Below are positions 45,636-55,502 of a stretch of DNA of 64,000 nucleotides, piece after piece. Under the pieces are notes generated by a model, which made no database searches, was not told the DNA's origin, and was given only the letters and a program-made list of their open reading frames with translations. The first letter of the stretch is position 1; each line of letters opens with the position of its first letter. A program made the position numbers and the translations under genes. This stretch comes from an uncultured Clostridia bacterium (lineage in GTDB: Bacteria > Bacillota > Clostridia > TANB77 > CAG-465): NCBI GenBank assembly GCA_934149365.1, contig CAKPEI010000001.1:124001-188000 (forward strand). Direction: 5' to 3'.

Positions 45636-46598
45636 ATGAAAAGAGAAAGCCAACAAGAATTGTTTTATGCAGGTATACCAACGTTTGTAGGTAGTGATTA
45701 TGTTGATATATCTGAATGTGGCAAGTACGATGTCGCAGTAATAGGAGTACCTTATGATGAAGGTGCAAGTTATAGAGAAGGATGTAAAAAAGCTCCAAGA
45801 AAGATAAGAGAATATTCTTCTTGGAAAAGATTCGATAAACCTGAAGCATATGATTATGATAATCGTAAATATGTTAAGACAAATGTTTTAAATGTTTGTG
45901 ATTTAGGTGATATAAATATATTTAAAGGTAACGGAATGAAAACACAAAACGAGATAACTAGAATTGTTTCGGAAATATCTAAGAGTACATTTCCGGTTAT
46001 TTTAGGTGGAGACCATTGTATAACTTATGGAGCATATAAAGGAGTAAAAGAAGGAACTGGGCTTAAAAAGATAGGACTTATTCAATTTGATGCTCATAAT
46101 GATACAGAGCCAGATGATGAACATTTGCCAGATATATGTCATTCTAACCAATTTACTCACTTGATTAAGGAAGGTTACTTAGATGGAAACAATATGGTTA
46201 CAATTGGTTTAAGAGGATTCGTAGATAGAAAATGGCATGATTTTGCATTGGAGCAAGGTATAAACATACTAACTTCAAATGAATTTAATTCAATGTCTGC
46301 AGATGAAGTTATGGAATTTTTAAAAGATAAATTTAAAGATTGTGATGGTGTATACGTAACTTTTGATATGGATAGCTTAGAAGCTGCATATTCAGAGGGA
46401 ACAGGAACTCCTAAGTATAATGGGCTTAAAATAATGAAAGTTCTAGATGTTATAAGAAGATTAAATGAAATAAATGTAAAAGCTTTTGATTTAGTAGAGC
46501 TTTGCCCAGATTATGATACTACAGGAATAACTGGTTTTATGGCTTGGGAAATATTAAATAACTTCTTAAGCTTTGGATATAATAAAGAAGAAAAGTAG
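45636..46598 (+). CDS. Arginase/agmatinase-family ureohydrolase
   Basis: A 320-residue Mn2+ hydrolase. Metal ligands are in GGDHCITYG, DAHND and TFDMDSLEAAYSEGTGTP; the last replaces the usual DxDxxDP with DMDSLEA, so the second metal site may differ. The family splits urea from arginine, agmatine, guanidinobutyrate or formiminoglutamate. The N-terminus DVAVIGVPYDEGASYREGCKKAPRKIRE is typical of SpeB-like members. It lies 10 nt before the MurE-like gene and is apparently cotranscribed. Confidence 0.87.
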   Translation: MKRESQQELFYAGIPTFVGSDYVDISECGKYDVAVIGVPYDEGASYREGCKKAPRKIREYSSWKRFDKPEAYDYDNRKYVKTNVLNVCDLGDINIFKGNGMKTQNEITRIVSEISKSTFPVILGGDHCITYGAYKGVKEGTGLKKIGLIQFDAHNDTEPDDEHLPDICHSNQFTHLIKEGYLDGNNMVTIGLRGFVDRKWHDFALEQGINILTSNEFNSMSADEVMEFLKDKFKDCDGVYVTFDMDSLEAAYSEGTGTPKYNGLKIMKVLDVIRRLNEINVKAFDLVELCPDYDTTGITGFMAWEILNNFLSFGYNKEEK

Positions 46599-46608
46599 GT
46601 GCTATATT

Positions 46609-48078
46609 ATGACTTTAAATGATATATTTAAGGTATTAGAGGAAAAAGGACAAGTTTTAAGATATTCTAGAAATATTAAATTTGAAAATGTAGAACTAAA
46701 TCACTTATCATATAATTCAAAAGATATAAAAGCAAAAACTTTGTTTATATGTAAAGGAAAACTATTCAAATCAGAATACTTAAAGGATGCTGTAAAAAGA
46801 GGTGTAGTTGCGTATATATCAGAGACATATTATGAAGACGTGCCAGAAGATGTTGCATATATAGTAGTAAAAGATATAAGAGAGGCAATGTATTTAGTTT
46901 CTAATCATTATTATGGTTATGCTTGGAAAGACATTACAACAGTAGGACTTACTGGAACAAAAGGTAAAACTACTACTACATATTATTTAAAAAATATAAT
47001 TGGTAAGCATTTAAATAAAAGGTGTGCCGTTATATCTACAATAGATACATATACGGGTATAACAGATGAAGAATCACATTTGACAACTCCTGAGGCACCT
47101 GATTTACATAGATTTTTCTATGAAACTCATGAAAGCAATATTCCTATTTTAGTAATGGAAGTCGCATCTCAAGGATATAAAGTAAAAAGGACAAATGGAA
47201 TTACATTTGATATAGGAGTATTTTTAAATATATCAGAAGATCATATAAGTGATGCTGAACATCCTAATTTTGAGGATTATTTAAATTGTAAATTGGAATT
47301 TATGAAAAATGTAAAAACAGCTATAATAAATAAAAATACAGATTTTTACGACGTAGTTTTAGATGCTGCAAAAAATGCTAAAAAGATAATAACATATGGA
47401 ACAGATGATAGTGCAGATTATTATATTTCAGATGTTGTAAAGGAAGGTAAATATACAGAATTTACAGTTAATTCTGAAAGTTATAAAAGAGTATTTAAAA
47501 CAAGTATGCAAGGAAGATTTAATGTTGAAAATGCGCTTGCTGCGATAGTTGTTTCAAAAGAACTTGGAATTAGCGATGAAGATATAGCTTATGGAATAGA
47601 GAATACAGAAGTAAAAGGCAGAATGAATATATTTGAAAAAGATGGCGTAACTGTAATTGTAGATTATGCACATAACAAGTTAAGTTTTACAGCGTTATAT
47701 AACTCTTTGAAATTGGACTACCCTGGAAGAAAAATAATATCTGTAGGTGGTGGACCAGGTGGAAAAGCTTATGCCAGAAGAAAAGACTTTGGAGAAATTG
47801 TTGGAAGTAATTCAGATTATATCTATCTTACTGCAGAGGATCCACAATTTGAAGAAGTTAAAGATATTTGTAAAGATATAGCTTCATATATAGAAAAAGA
47901 AAAATATGAGATAGTAGAAGATAGAAAGGAAGCTGTAGAGAAAGCTTTGACAAATGCAAAAGAAGGAGATGTAGTTGTTCTTCTTGCCAAAGGAGAAGAA
48001 ACATATCAGAAAGTAAGAGGAGTATTTACTCCTTATGAATCCGATTTAAACCTAGCTAAAGAATGGGCAAATTCGTAA
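46609..48078 (+). CDS. murE: MurE-like Mur ligase
   Basis: About 489 residues with the three Mur-ligase domains: N-terminal UDP-binding region, ATPase centre with GLTGTKGKTTTTYYLKNI, and a C-terminal domain with the ligand motif region. MurE adds the third amino acid to UDP-MurNAc-Ala-Glu. The usual diaminopimelate motif DNPR is replaced by EDPQ (about residue 416), so the amino acid added may not be diaminopimelate or this may be a paralogue. The start at 46609 follows GTAGGTG. Pairing with a ureohydrolase is unusual. Confidence 0.83.
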   Translation: MTLNDIFKVLEEKGQVLRYSRNIKFENVELNHLSYNSKDIKAKTLFICKGKLFKSEYLKDAVKRGVVAYISETYYEDVPEDVAYIVVKDIREAMYLVSNHYYGYAWKDITTVGLTGTKGKTTTTYYLKNIIGKHLNKRCAVISTIDTYTGITDEESHLTTPEAPDLHRFFYETHESNIPILVMEVASQGYKVKRTNGITFDIGVFLNISEDHISDAEHPNFEDYLNCKLEFMKNVKTAIINKNTDFYDVVLDAAKNAKKIITYGTDDSADYYISDVVKEGKYTEFTVNSESYKRVFKTSMQGRFNVENALAAIVVSKELGISDEDIAYGIENTEVKGRMNIFEKDGVTVIVDYAHNKLSFTALYNSLKLDYPGRKIISVGGGPGGKAYARRKDFGEIVGSNSDYIYLTAEDPQFEEVKDICKDIASYIEKEKYEIVEDRKEAVEKALTNAKEGDVVVLLAKGEETYQKVRGVFTPYESDLNLAKEWANS

Positions 48079-48163
48079 TAAATGTCGAAAAGACACAATA
48101 AAACTACAAAATGGTCTAATAAAAATGTAAGGCTTCATGTACGTTCTATATAAATAATATATA

Positions 48164-48197
48164 TTAGCTTGAGCGATATGCTTAAGCTAATTTTTTT
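48164..48197 (+). promoter_or_regulatory. CIRCE-like inverted repeat doubling as a terminator
   Basis: TTAGCTTGA, 9-nt spacer, TTAAGCTAA, then T7. It has the 9-9-9 geometry and outer TTAGC/GCTAA of the HrcA operator (consensus TTAGCACTC-N9-GAGTGCTAA), but its inner half differs, and the T run makes it terminator-like. It lies 22 nt before the groES start. Confidence 0.5.
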
Positions 48198-48212
48198 ATG
48201 TGGAGGGATAAG

Positions 48213-48482
48213 ATGTTAAAGCCATTAGAAAATAAAATAATAGTTAAGGTTGAAAATACAAATGAGACTAAAAGTGGGATTGTGCTTAGTAGTCCTTTAG
48301 AAAAAGATAGCATAGAAGCTAATGTCTTTTCTATTTCAGATAAAATAGAAAAAGAAAATATAATTAACGTAGGAGATAAGGTTATAATACAAAAATTTTC
48401 TGGAAGTAAATTTGAATATAATGATAATGAATATATTACAATAGATGTTAATTCTATACTTGCTGTAATAAAGGAGGAGTAG
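48213..48482 (+). CDS. groES: Co-chaperonin GroES
   Basis: About 89 residues with the GroES beta barrel: N-terminal [12 protein letters not shown], mobile-loop region [12 protein letters not shown] and the C-terminal strand ILAVIKEE. It caps GroEL. It is more divergent than typical clostridial GroES (the mobile loop lacks the usual TASGI). The start at 48213 follows GGAGGG; groEL begins 1 nt after its stop. Confidence 0.88.
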   Translation: MLKPLENKIIVKVENTNETKSGIVLSSPLEKDSIEANVFSISDKIEKENIINVGDKVIIQKFSGSKFEYNDNEYITIDVNSILAVIKEE

Positions 48483-48483
48483 T

Positions 48484-50089
48484 ATGGCAAAGTTGTTAAA
48501 ATTTTCAGATGAAGCTAAAATTGCTATTGAAAAAGGAGTAGATGTTTTAACTAATGCAGTGAAAGTTACTTTAGGTCCAAAAGGTAGAAATGTTGTTTTA
48601 GAAAAAGAATATGCCTCGCCCCTTATAACAAACGATGGAGTTACTATTGCAAGAGAAATAGAATTACCCGATGAGTTTGAAAATATAGGTGCTCAACTTG
48701 TAAAAGAAGCTGCTATAAAAACTAATGATGCCGCAGGAGATGGAACAACTACAGCCACCATACTTGCAGGGAGTATGATAAAGTCAGGACTAAGGTATGT
48801 TAGAAATTCTGCTAACCCCGTAATGTTAAAAAGGGGAATAAATAAAGCTGTCTTATTAGTGGCAGATGAAATAAAGAAAATGGCAACACCTGTAAAAGGA
48901 AAAGAAGATATAGCTAAAATAGCAGCTATATCAGCTTCAGATGTTGAAATAGGAAATATAATTGCAGAGGCGATTGAAAAAGTGACTGCCAATGGCGTTA
49001 TAACGGTAGAAGAGTCAAATAAAGTTACTACTGAACTTGAAATAGTTAACGGTACCAGAATAGATAGAGGATATCTTTCAGCATATATGGTAACAGATAC
49101 AGAAAAAATGGAGGCAATATTAGAAAACCCATATATACTTGTAACTGATAAAAAGATATCTTCCATGCAAGAAATTTTACCTATAATTGAGCAAGTGATA
49201 AAAGAAGAAAGAAAATTATTTATTATAGCAGATGATATAGAAAAGGAAGTGTTATCAACCCTTATTGTGAATAAATTAAGGGGGATATTTACATCTGTGG
49301 CAATAAAAGCTCCTAGTTTTGGCCAAAGGAGAAGTGATATATTAAATGATATTGCATGTATAACTGGTGCTAGGTTCATTTCAGAAGAAATAGGGGAAAG
49401 TTTAAAAGATATTTCATTAGATGATTTGGGGTGTGCTAAGCAAGTCAAGGTACGGAAAAGATACTACAGATATAATAGATGGAATTGGAGATAAAAATGA
49501 AATACTAAATAGAATTGAAAATATAAAGAAACTGCTCGAAAAAGAAGATGATGATTATGAGAAAGAAAAATTAAATGAAAGGCTTGCCAAACTTTTGGAT
49601 GGTGCTGCAATAATCAGAGTAGGATGTGCTACAGAAGCAGAGATGAAAGATAAAAAACTTAGAATAGAAGATGCTTTAGCAGGAGCAAGAGCTGCAACTA
49701 AAGAGGGAATAGTTTCAGGTGGAGGAATAACTTATTTAAATGTTAAGAAGAAGATTCAAGAAGTTTGTAATAAGTATATTGGAGATGAAAAACTTGGAGC
49801 TAATGTCGTTTTGGAAGCTTTGGAAACTCCAGTAAGACAAATTCTATATAATGCTGGAGAGGATGCTTCTGTTATACTAAGTAAAGTAAATGAAATGGAA
49901 GAAGGAATGGGCTATGATGCTCTTAATTTAAAATTTGTAAATATGAAAGAATGTGGCATTATTGATCCTGCCAAAGTTACAAGAAATGCAATACTAAATG
50001 CAGCTTCTATAGCTGGTATGGTAATAACTACAGAGGCTATATGCGTTTCTGATAAAAATGAAGAAAAAATGCCTCAAGAAATAATGTAA
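48484..50089 (+). pseudogene. groEL: Chaperonin GroEL, frameshifted
   Basis: Two frames (to 49494 and from 49421) together encode a GroEL of about 534 residues. ATP-site motifs [28 protein letters not shown] and [12 protein letters not shown] are intact, as are apical-domain segments and C-terminal AGAMVI-like residues, but the usual GGM tail is missing (ends KMPQEIM). An extra base at about 49450-49455 breaks the [16 protein letters not shown] junction. GroEL is normally essential, so a sequencing error or a second groEL copy is more likely than a real knockout. Confidence 0.85.
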
Positions 50090-50095
50090 AATAGT

Positions 50096-50135
50096 AAAAG
50101 GTAAAGATATAAATTAAAATATCTTTACCTTTTTT
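50096..50135 (+). terminator. Rho-independent terminator
   Basis: Perfect stem AAAAGGTAAAGATAT/ATATCTTTACCTTTT with an 8-nt loop; ends groESL. Confidence 0.85.
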
Positions 50136-50349
50136 ATATGAAAAAAAGTTTAAAAAGCAAAATATTACAAAAATGTTACAGAAAAATTTTTTTTGTATTG
50201 CATAGCTCTTTGCAAGTTGATTTTGTTCTACACATATGATAGACTATGTTTGTCTAAAAATTACGATGAATAATTTTGTTATATTTGAACACTATATTTA
50301 TGTAATTTTATTTTATTGTAACTAAAGTTTTTGAATTGAGGAGAGATTA

Positions 50350-51945
50350 ATGGAAAGGTGTTTGGGCATTTACATTGGCGATAAAATTATAAAATACGCC
50401 AAATTACATATGGATAAAAATAAGAACATAGACGTAGAAGCTTCAAACGTAAAGTATGTACTTGGAGGCATAAAAGAAGTAATAGACGAAATAATCGTTG
50501 AAACTAACAGCCAGAATACGCCTATTTCTATTAATATTTTAAACGAGCACCATGAAAATATGGATATATTAAAACAAATATCAAAAAATGATATATCTAG
50601 CATGGTCGAGCTTGAAATAGAAGATATTGCAAATAAGCAAGGAATCAACAATAAACTTTTATTATATAAGTTTAATATTCAAGATTCACTTACTAACAAA
50701 GACAATAACAGAATTAATATATTATATACAGATAGAACTGAAATCGAACAATATTCAAAGGTTGAAGAGTTTGATATAAAAGGTGCATATCCGCTATCTA
50801 CAGTTATAAAAGGTCTTGTATCTAAAGATGAAAAAAGTTATGCTATTATAAACATAGAAGAAAGAATAACAATTAGCATTGTTATAAACGGAAATTTGGT
50901 AGATACAATTGCTTTAGATTGTGGAATGAAGGAAGTAATAGAAAGTCTAGCAGAGCAACTAGGTTCTTATGCTAAGGCTTATGATATGTGTAAAACAGTT
51001 AATGTTTATACTGAAGATGAAAATCCAAATAACCCTGAAGTAGAAAAGATCCTAGAACCTATATTACAAGATATTTTAAGAAAAATTGAAGATAGTATCA
51101 AACCATATAGAGGAAAATTTGAAAAGATGTTCCTATCAGGTATGGGTGTTCTATTTACAAATGTAGATATTTTATTTGAACAATATTATGGAATGCCAGC
51201 TGAGATATTAAAACCAGCTTTCACTAAAGGTGAGGTTGGTATAAGAAACATGGCTGAACTTATAGAGTCAAATTCTGCAATAGCTTTGGCTAATGCACTT
51301 CTTACATCATCTATGGAAGATGTAAACTTTATGACTCTTATAAATAAAAAGCAAGCTAAGATTTTGGATGGAAAAGGCAAGTTTAAATTTGGACTTAAAC
51401 TTCCACAAAAAATCAGCTTTAATGGTGATACAGCCGATATAATTCAAAAGTTAATATTTACAGATTTAGTGGCAGTTACAATTTTGTTTGGTTATATTAT
51501 ATTTGGTTCAATATATTACGCTCAAACAACAAGTATAGAAAAAGATGTTAGAGCATCTATTTCTAAAATAGAAGAAAAATCAGCAGATGTAAAGACTGAT
51601 GTTGATTATATAAATAAAAATAAAGATCAGTATAAAGAAATAAATGATATGGTTACTGATATTGTAAATAAGATACAATCAAATGATATAGGGGCATTAA
51701 GAACATATAACGTAGCTAATTTCATGCAAAAAATAATGAAATTTATACCAAAAAATGTTCAACTTATTTCTATAGAGTCAAATGATAACAAGCATTTAAC
51801 GATATCTGCCAAATCTAGTTCTTATGCTGCACTTGGATATTTTGTATCACAACTTAAACTAGAGGGAATAATAAATAACGTAAAGATCGATAGCGTAAGT
51901 CATGGTAGTGAAATACAAATAAGTATAGGTGGTGATTTACCATAA
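50350..51945 (+). CDS. pilM: Fused PilM-PilN type IV pilus assembly protein
   Basis: A 531-residue protein. Residues 1-355 have an actin-like PilM fold (CLGIYIGDKIIKYAKL at the start, a middle strand YAIINIEERITISIVINGNLVDTIALD, and a late FLSGMGVLFTNVDILFEQYYG). A membrane segment (TDLVAVTILFGYIIFGSIYY, about residues 375-395), a coiled coil and a PilN-like ferredoxin fold (KFIPKNVQLISIESNDNKHLTISAKS) follow. In most systems these are two proteins joined through the PilN N-terminus. First gene of the pilus operon; the next start overlaps its stop. Confidence 0.82.
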   Translation: MERCLGIYIGDKIIKYAKLHMDKNKNIDVEASNVKYVLGGIKEVIDEIIVETNSQNTPISINILNEHHENMDILKQISKNDISSMVELEIEDIANKQGINNKLLLYKFNIQDSLTNKDNNRINILYTDRTEIEQYSKVEEFDIKGAYPLSTVIKGLVSKDEKSYAIINIEERITISIVINGNLVDTIALDCGMKEVIESLAEQLGSYAKAYDMCKTVNVYTEDENPNNPEVEKILEPILQDILRKIEDSIKPYRGKFEKMFLSGMGVLFTNVDILFEQYYGMPAEILKPAFTKGEVGIRNMAELIESNSAIALANALLTSSMEDVNFMTLINKKQAKILDGKGKFKFGLKLPQKISFNGDTADIIQKLIFTDLVAVTILFGYIIFGSIYYAQTTSIEKDVRASISKIEEKSADVKTDVDYINKNKDQYKEINDMVTDIVNKIQSNDIGALRTYNVANFMQKIMKFIPKNVQLISIESNDNKHLTISAKSSSYAALGYFVSQLKLEGIINNVKIDSVSHGSEIQISIGGDLP

Positions 51946-52736
51946 TGGATAAGAATGTTATAAAAATAATAGGCTTGATAGTTGGACTAGTAGTGTTAAT
52001 TGCAGGAATACTTTTTGTAACACTTAAAGGTATTCACCTAGGACCAATTAATGCTGTATCTGTGTCAGGAATTGCTAGTCAAAAAGGTGATGTTGCTAGC
52101 GCGAAGGATGACTTAGATAAAGCAGAAGCACAATATGAAGTTAACATGCAAAGCTTAGAAGCTGCAAAAAAAGAATTTGAAACACAAAAAGAAGCTTATG
52201 CTTTAATAAGTGATGAAACTATAGCGGCTATAAAAGAGGCGACTAAAGAAGAGGAATATTTTATTGAATACTTATGGATAACTTTAGGAAATTACGCAAC
52301 AAAGCATAATTTGAGTTTGGCTGTAATTGAGCCAGGTGGAAGTGTTAGTCAAAATACACAGACTACAACTACAACGACTGATGATCCAACTTCTGTAAGT
52401 ACTGGAACAGGTGTTACAGGTAACTCTTCAAGTGTCAATTCAACAAATAATGCTGCAACAACTGGTTCACCAACATCTGGAACTCAGCAAAATAGTGAAC
52501 AAACAGAACAAACAACGACTACTACAACAAATGATACTTTAACAGCAAGTTCAAATGCACTTACAGTGCAAGTTAAAGGTAGCTACATGAATGTAGCAGA
52601 CTTTGTTTTTGAAGTTGAAAATGATAAATCTTTAAGATTTAAGCTAGATAATATAAAGATGAAATCAGCTGGTGGAACAGAAGTAGTTACATCATTTAAT
52701 GTAAAAGATTTCACAGTTCTTAAATCTTTACAATAA
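51945..52736 (+). CDS. PilO-like pilus assembly protein
   Basis: A 263-residue bitopic protein: membrane segment (residues 7-27), a coiled coil (residues 45-95), a Ser/Thr/Asn/Gln low-complexity linker (about residues 135-200) and a small C-terminal domain with VQVKGSYMNVADFVFEVENDKSLRFKLDN, which matches the PilO-type ferredoxin fold. It should pair with the PilN part of the preceding protein. The 1-nt ATGG overlap shows coupling. The very polar linker is unusual. Confidence 0.75.
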   Translation: MDKNVIKIIGLIVGLVVLIAGILFVTLKGIHLGPINAVSVSGIASQKGDVASAKDDLDKAEAQYEVNMQSLEAAKKEFETQKEAYALISDETIAAIKEATKEEEYFIEYLWITLGNYATKHNLSLAVIEPGGSVSQNTQTTTTTTDDPTSVSTGTGVTGNSSSVNSTNNAATTGSPTSGTQQNSEQTEQTTTTTTNDTLTASSNALTVQVKGSYMNVADFVFEVENDKSLRFKLDNIKMKSAGGTEVVTSFNVKDFTVLKSLQ

Positions 52737-52760
52737 TTTTATGAAAGTAGGTGAGAGTGT

Positions 52761-53207
52761 ATGGGTAGAAATTCATGGATAATGTTTGGTATGATAGCGA
52801 TAGTAATAATATCAATACTTTTAGTAGCTCTTCTTATATTGGTTCCTCAAAGTGAGCCTGTAGTAGATGCGAGTACGGATGAGTATGAGTCTATAGTAGA
52901 ATCAGATTATTCATATACTCAATCTAAAGATATATCTCAGGAAGCTATGAAAGAAACATATAGCATAACTACTGAAGATGTAAAAGAGGGGAAGGCAGCA
53001 AAGTTATATAGGCAAGGAAATACAGATCCCTTTGCAGAATCAAGTTCTACAACAAGTAATGGAGCTACTACTAATAATGGTAATAACCAAGGTAGTGGTT
53101 CAGAAAATAGTGGAACAACTAATAATGGTGGTTCAACTAATCAAGGTGGAACTTCTGGAAATGGTTCATCAACAAATGATAGACCGTATTCTGCGGAAGA
53201 TAAATAA
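52761..53207 (+). CDS. PilP-like small pilus operon protein
   Basis: A 148-residue protein with an N-terminal membrane segment (residues 7-28), an acidic helical region and a Gly/Asn/Ser/Thr-rich tail (from about residue 100). The motif YRQGNTDPFAE resembles the DPF motif of PilP/GspC-type proteins that bridge inner membrane and outer components. There is no outer membrane in this host, so the tail may reach into the cell wall. Assignment rests on motif and position. Confidence 0.6.
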   Translation: MGRNSWIMFGMIAIVIISILLVALLILVPQSEPVVDASTDEYESIVESDYSYTQSKDISQEAMKETYSITTEDVKEGKAAKLYRQGNTDPFAESSSTTSNGATTNNGNNQGSGSENSGTTNNGGSTNQGGTSGNGSSTNDRPYSAEDK

Positions 53208-53280
53208 CATTGGTTTAAACATTGCCTATACCTTGGCATGTTTGAATATATATATTTTAATGTATAGGAGGAATTATATT

Positions 53281-53679
53281 ATGAAAAAAGGTATTTCATT
53301 AATCGTATTAGTTATCACAATAATCGTTATGATAATTATAGCTGGTGCTATAATATTATCACTTAGCAATTCAAATGTAACTCAAAGAGCAAATGAAGCA
53401 ACTTTATCTTCAGATAGAGGTAACTATCAAGCTTCTTATGCTACAAAATTAGCAGAAAAAACTACTGCTGAAAACCCATCTCCAACAGTTGAGTCTTCTG
53501 AATTAAACTTCAAATCAAACACTTATGGAGATTGGAAATTAGGTAGTGACGGAAATGTATATTTCTTAATAAAAACTGAGGATACTGATGCTGCTAAATT
53601 TATAAAAGCTTATGGCAATATAGTAGATAGCTATGCTTGGATAGTAAAAGCAGCTCCAAGTGGTGTAACATTAAGCTAA
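53281..53679 (+). CDS. Type IV pilin (probable major pilin)
   Basis: A 132-residue prepilin. The very short leader MKKG precedes ISLIVLVITIIVMIIIAGAI, then a helical stalk and a small beta domain. It lacks Glu at +5, like the four pilin-adhesins. It is far smaller than they are and is the last gene of the pilus operon, so it is the best candidate for the main fibre subunit. AGGAGG site, and a terminator after it. PilB, PilC, PilD and PilT are not in the window. A possible hairpin (AAACATTGCC/GGCATGTTT) lies just upstream. Confidence 0.85.
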   Translation: MKKGISLIVLVITIIVMIIIAGAIILSLSNSNVTQRANEATLSSDRGNYQASYATKLAEKTTAENPSPTVESSELNFKSNTYGDWKLGSDGNVYFLIKTEDTDAAKFIKAYGNIVDSYAWIVKAAPSGVTLS

Positions 53680-53733
53680 TTTAATATTTAGTTAAAAAAA
53701 ATTTACTAATACGAAAGAAAATTGTGAAAAGAG

Positions 53734-53759
53734 GTCATATACTATGTATATGGCTTTTT
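53734..53759 (+). terminator. Rho-independent terminator
   Basis: 9-bp stem GTCATATAC/GTATATGGC with a 3-nt loop and T5; ends the pilus operon. Confidence 0.75.
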
Positions 53760-53781
53760 GTTTTGTTTACTTACAATTAAT

Positions 53782-53832
53782 TTTCAAAGTGCAAAAATTG
53801 CACTTTGAAACTAAAAAAGTTGCACTTTGAAA
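53782..53832. repeat. Triple 13-nt repeat upstream of glyS
   Basis: TTTCAAAGTGCAA (53782-53794), then its exact reverse complement TTGCACTTTGAAA at 53798-53810 and again at 53820-53832. The first two form a perfect 13-bp palindrome with an AAA centre; the third is a direct repeat spaced 22 nt start to start, about two helical turns. It looks like a multi-site operator. No T-box features were found. Confidence 0.7.
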
Positions 53833-53965
53833 AGATTATACTGAAATTTAAGATATAATTACGTATGTAATATAAATTTCTTAAAAATGAATAATATATA
53901 ATGAAATACTTGTAATTATTACGTTTTTGTAATAAAATATTAGAAAAATGAAGGAGAGATAGGTT

Positions 53966-55354
53966 ATGAAAGAAGTTTCAATGCAAGATATAGTATCATT
54001 ATGTAAAAATAGAGGATATATATTCCCAGGTTCTGAAATATATGGCGGTTTATCTAATACATGGGACTATGGTCCTTTGGGAGTTGAATTTAAAAATAAT
54101 ATTAAAAAAGCTTGGTGGAAAAAGTTTGTAAATGAGTCAAGACATAATGTTGGTCTTGATGCGGCTATTTTAATGAACCCTAAAACATGGGTAGCATCTG
54201 GTCACGTTGGTGGTTTCTCAGATCCACTTATGGACTGTAAAGCTTGTAAAACAAGACATAGAGCAGATAAATTAATAGAAGACTGGTTACAAGAAAAAGG
54301 AACACCTGAAGTTGTAGATGGTTGGTCTGATGAGAAAATGGTTTCTTTTATAAAGGAAAATGGTATAGCTTGTCCTGAATGTGGAAAACAAGATTTTACA
54401 GATATAAGAAAATTTAATTTGATGTTTAAAACATTCCAAGGTGTAACAGAAGATAGTAAATCAGAAATATATTTAAGACCAGAAACAGCACAAGGAATAT
54501 TTGTAAATTACAAAAATGTTTTAAGAACAACAAGAAGCAAAATGCCAATGGGTATTGCTCAAATAGGTAAATCTTTCAGAAATGAAATTACACCAGGTAA
54601 TTTTATATTCCGTGTTCGTGAATTCGAGCAAATGGAACTAGAATTTTTCTGTGAACCAGGAACAGATATAGATTGGTTTAATCATTGGAAATCATATTGC
54701 AAAAACTTTTTAGTTAGTCTAGGAATGGATGAAAGTAAATTAAGATTAAGAGATCATTCTAAGGAAGAATTATCTTTTTATAGTAAATGTACTACTGATA
54801 TTGAATTTAAATTCCCATTTGGTTTTGGTGAGTTGTGGGGAATCGCAGATAGAACAGATTATGATTTAAAACAACATATGCAATATTCAGGTGAAGATTT
54901 TACATACACTGATCCAATGGATCCAACTAAAAAATATGTACCATATTGTATAGAGCCATCAGTTGGTGTTGAAAGATTAGTATTAGCATTTTTATCAAGT
55001 GCATATAACGAAGAAGAAGTTTCTGAGGGAGATACAAGAATAGTGCTTAAATTACATCCTTTCCTTGCTCCTATAAAAGTTGCTGTACTTCCGCTTTCTA
55101 AAAAATTATCTGATAAAGCAAATGAAGTTTATGAGATGTTAGCAAAGAAATATAGATGTGATTATGATGAAGCAGGAAGTATTGGTAAGAGATATAGAAG
55201 ACAAGATGAAATAGGTACTCCATATTGTGTTACAATAGATTTTGATACATTAGAAGATGGTATGGTAACAGTAAGAGATAGAGACACTATGGAACAAACA
55301 AGAATAAAAATAGACGAGTTAGATTCATTTATAAATGAAAAAATAATGTTTTAA
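53966..55354 (+). CDS. glyS: Glycyl-tRNA synthetase (dimeric type)
   Basis: A 462-residue class II synthetase of the alpha2 type. Motif 1 region [22 protein letters not shown], motif 2 [29 protein letters not shown], motif 3 [17 protein letters not shown], and a C-terminal anticodon-binding domain. A zinc-type Cys set (DCKACKT and CPECGKQ) is present. It charges tRNA-Gly. It is preceded by a 286-nt gap with the triple repeat. Confidence 0.96.
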   Translation: MKEVSMQDIVSLCKNRGYIFPGSEIYGGLSNTWDYGPLGVEFKNNIKKAWWKKFVNESRHNVGLDAAILMNPKTWVASGHVGGFSDPLMDCKACKTRHRADKLIEDWLQEKGTPEVVDGWSDEKMVSFIKENGIACPECGKQDFTDIRKFNLMFKTFQGVTEDSKSEIYLRPETAQGIFVNYKNVLRTTRSKMPMGIAQIGKSFRNEITPGNFIFRVREFEQMELEFFCEPGTDIDWFNHWKSYCKNFLVSLGMDESKLRLRDHSKEELSFYSKCTTDIEFKFPFGFGELWGIADRTDYDLKQHMQYSGEDFTYTDPMDPTKKYVPYCIEPSVGVERLVLAFLSSAYNEEEVSEGDTRIVLKLHPFLAPIKVAVLPLSKKLSDKANEVYEMLAKKYRCDYDEAGSIGKRYRRQDEIGTPYCVTIDFDTLEDGMVTVRDRDTMEQTRIKIDELDSFINEKIMF

Positions 55355-55502
55355 CTAATATAAAAAAGTTTATTCAACTAGTATTTTATAGCAAAGAATT
55401 CATTTATGGCTTTAATAAAAATGTTAAAAAGAATATGTTAGCATTGCACTAAATGTTTTTTTGTGATATAGTTTAATAAGGTTGATATTAGGAGGAATTA
55501 CT

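Noticed and set aside
53032..53280. Open frame joined upstream of the small pilin
   Set aside because: It runs through the Ser/Asn-rich tail of the PilP-like gene in another frame; the AGGAGG-preceded ATG at 53281 gives a classic prepilin.
53680..53965. T-box leader before glyS
   Set aside because: No T-box sequence (such as TGGNACCGCG) or specifier stem was found; only the triple repeat and the pilus terminator.
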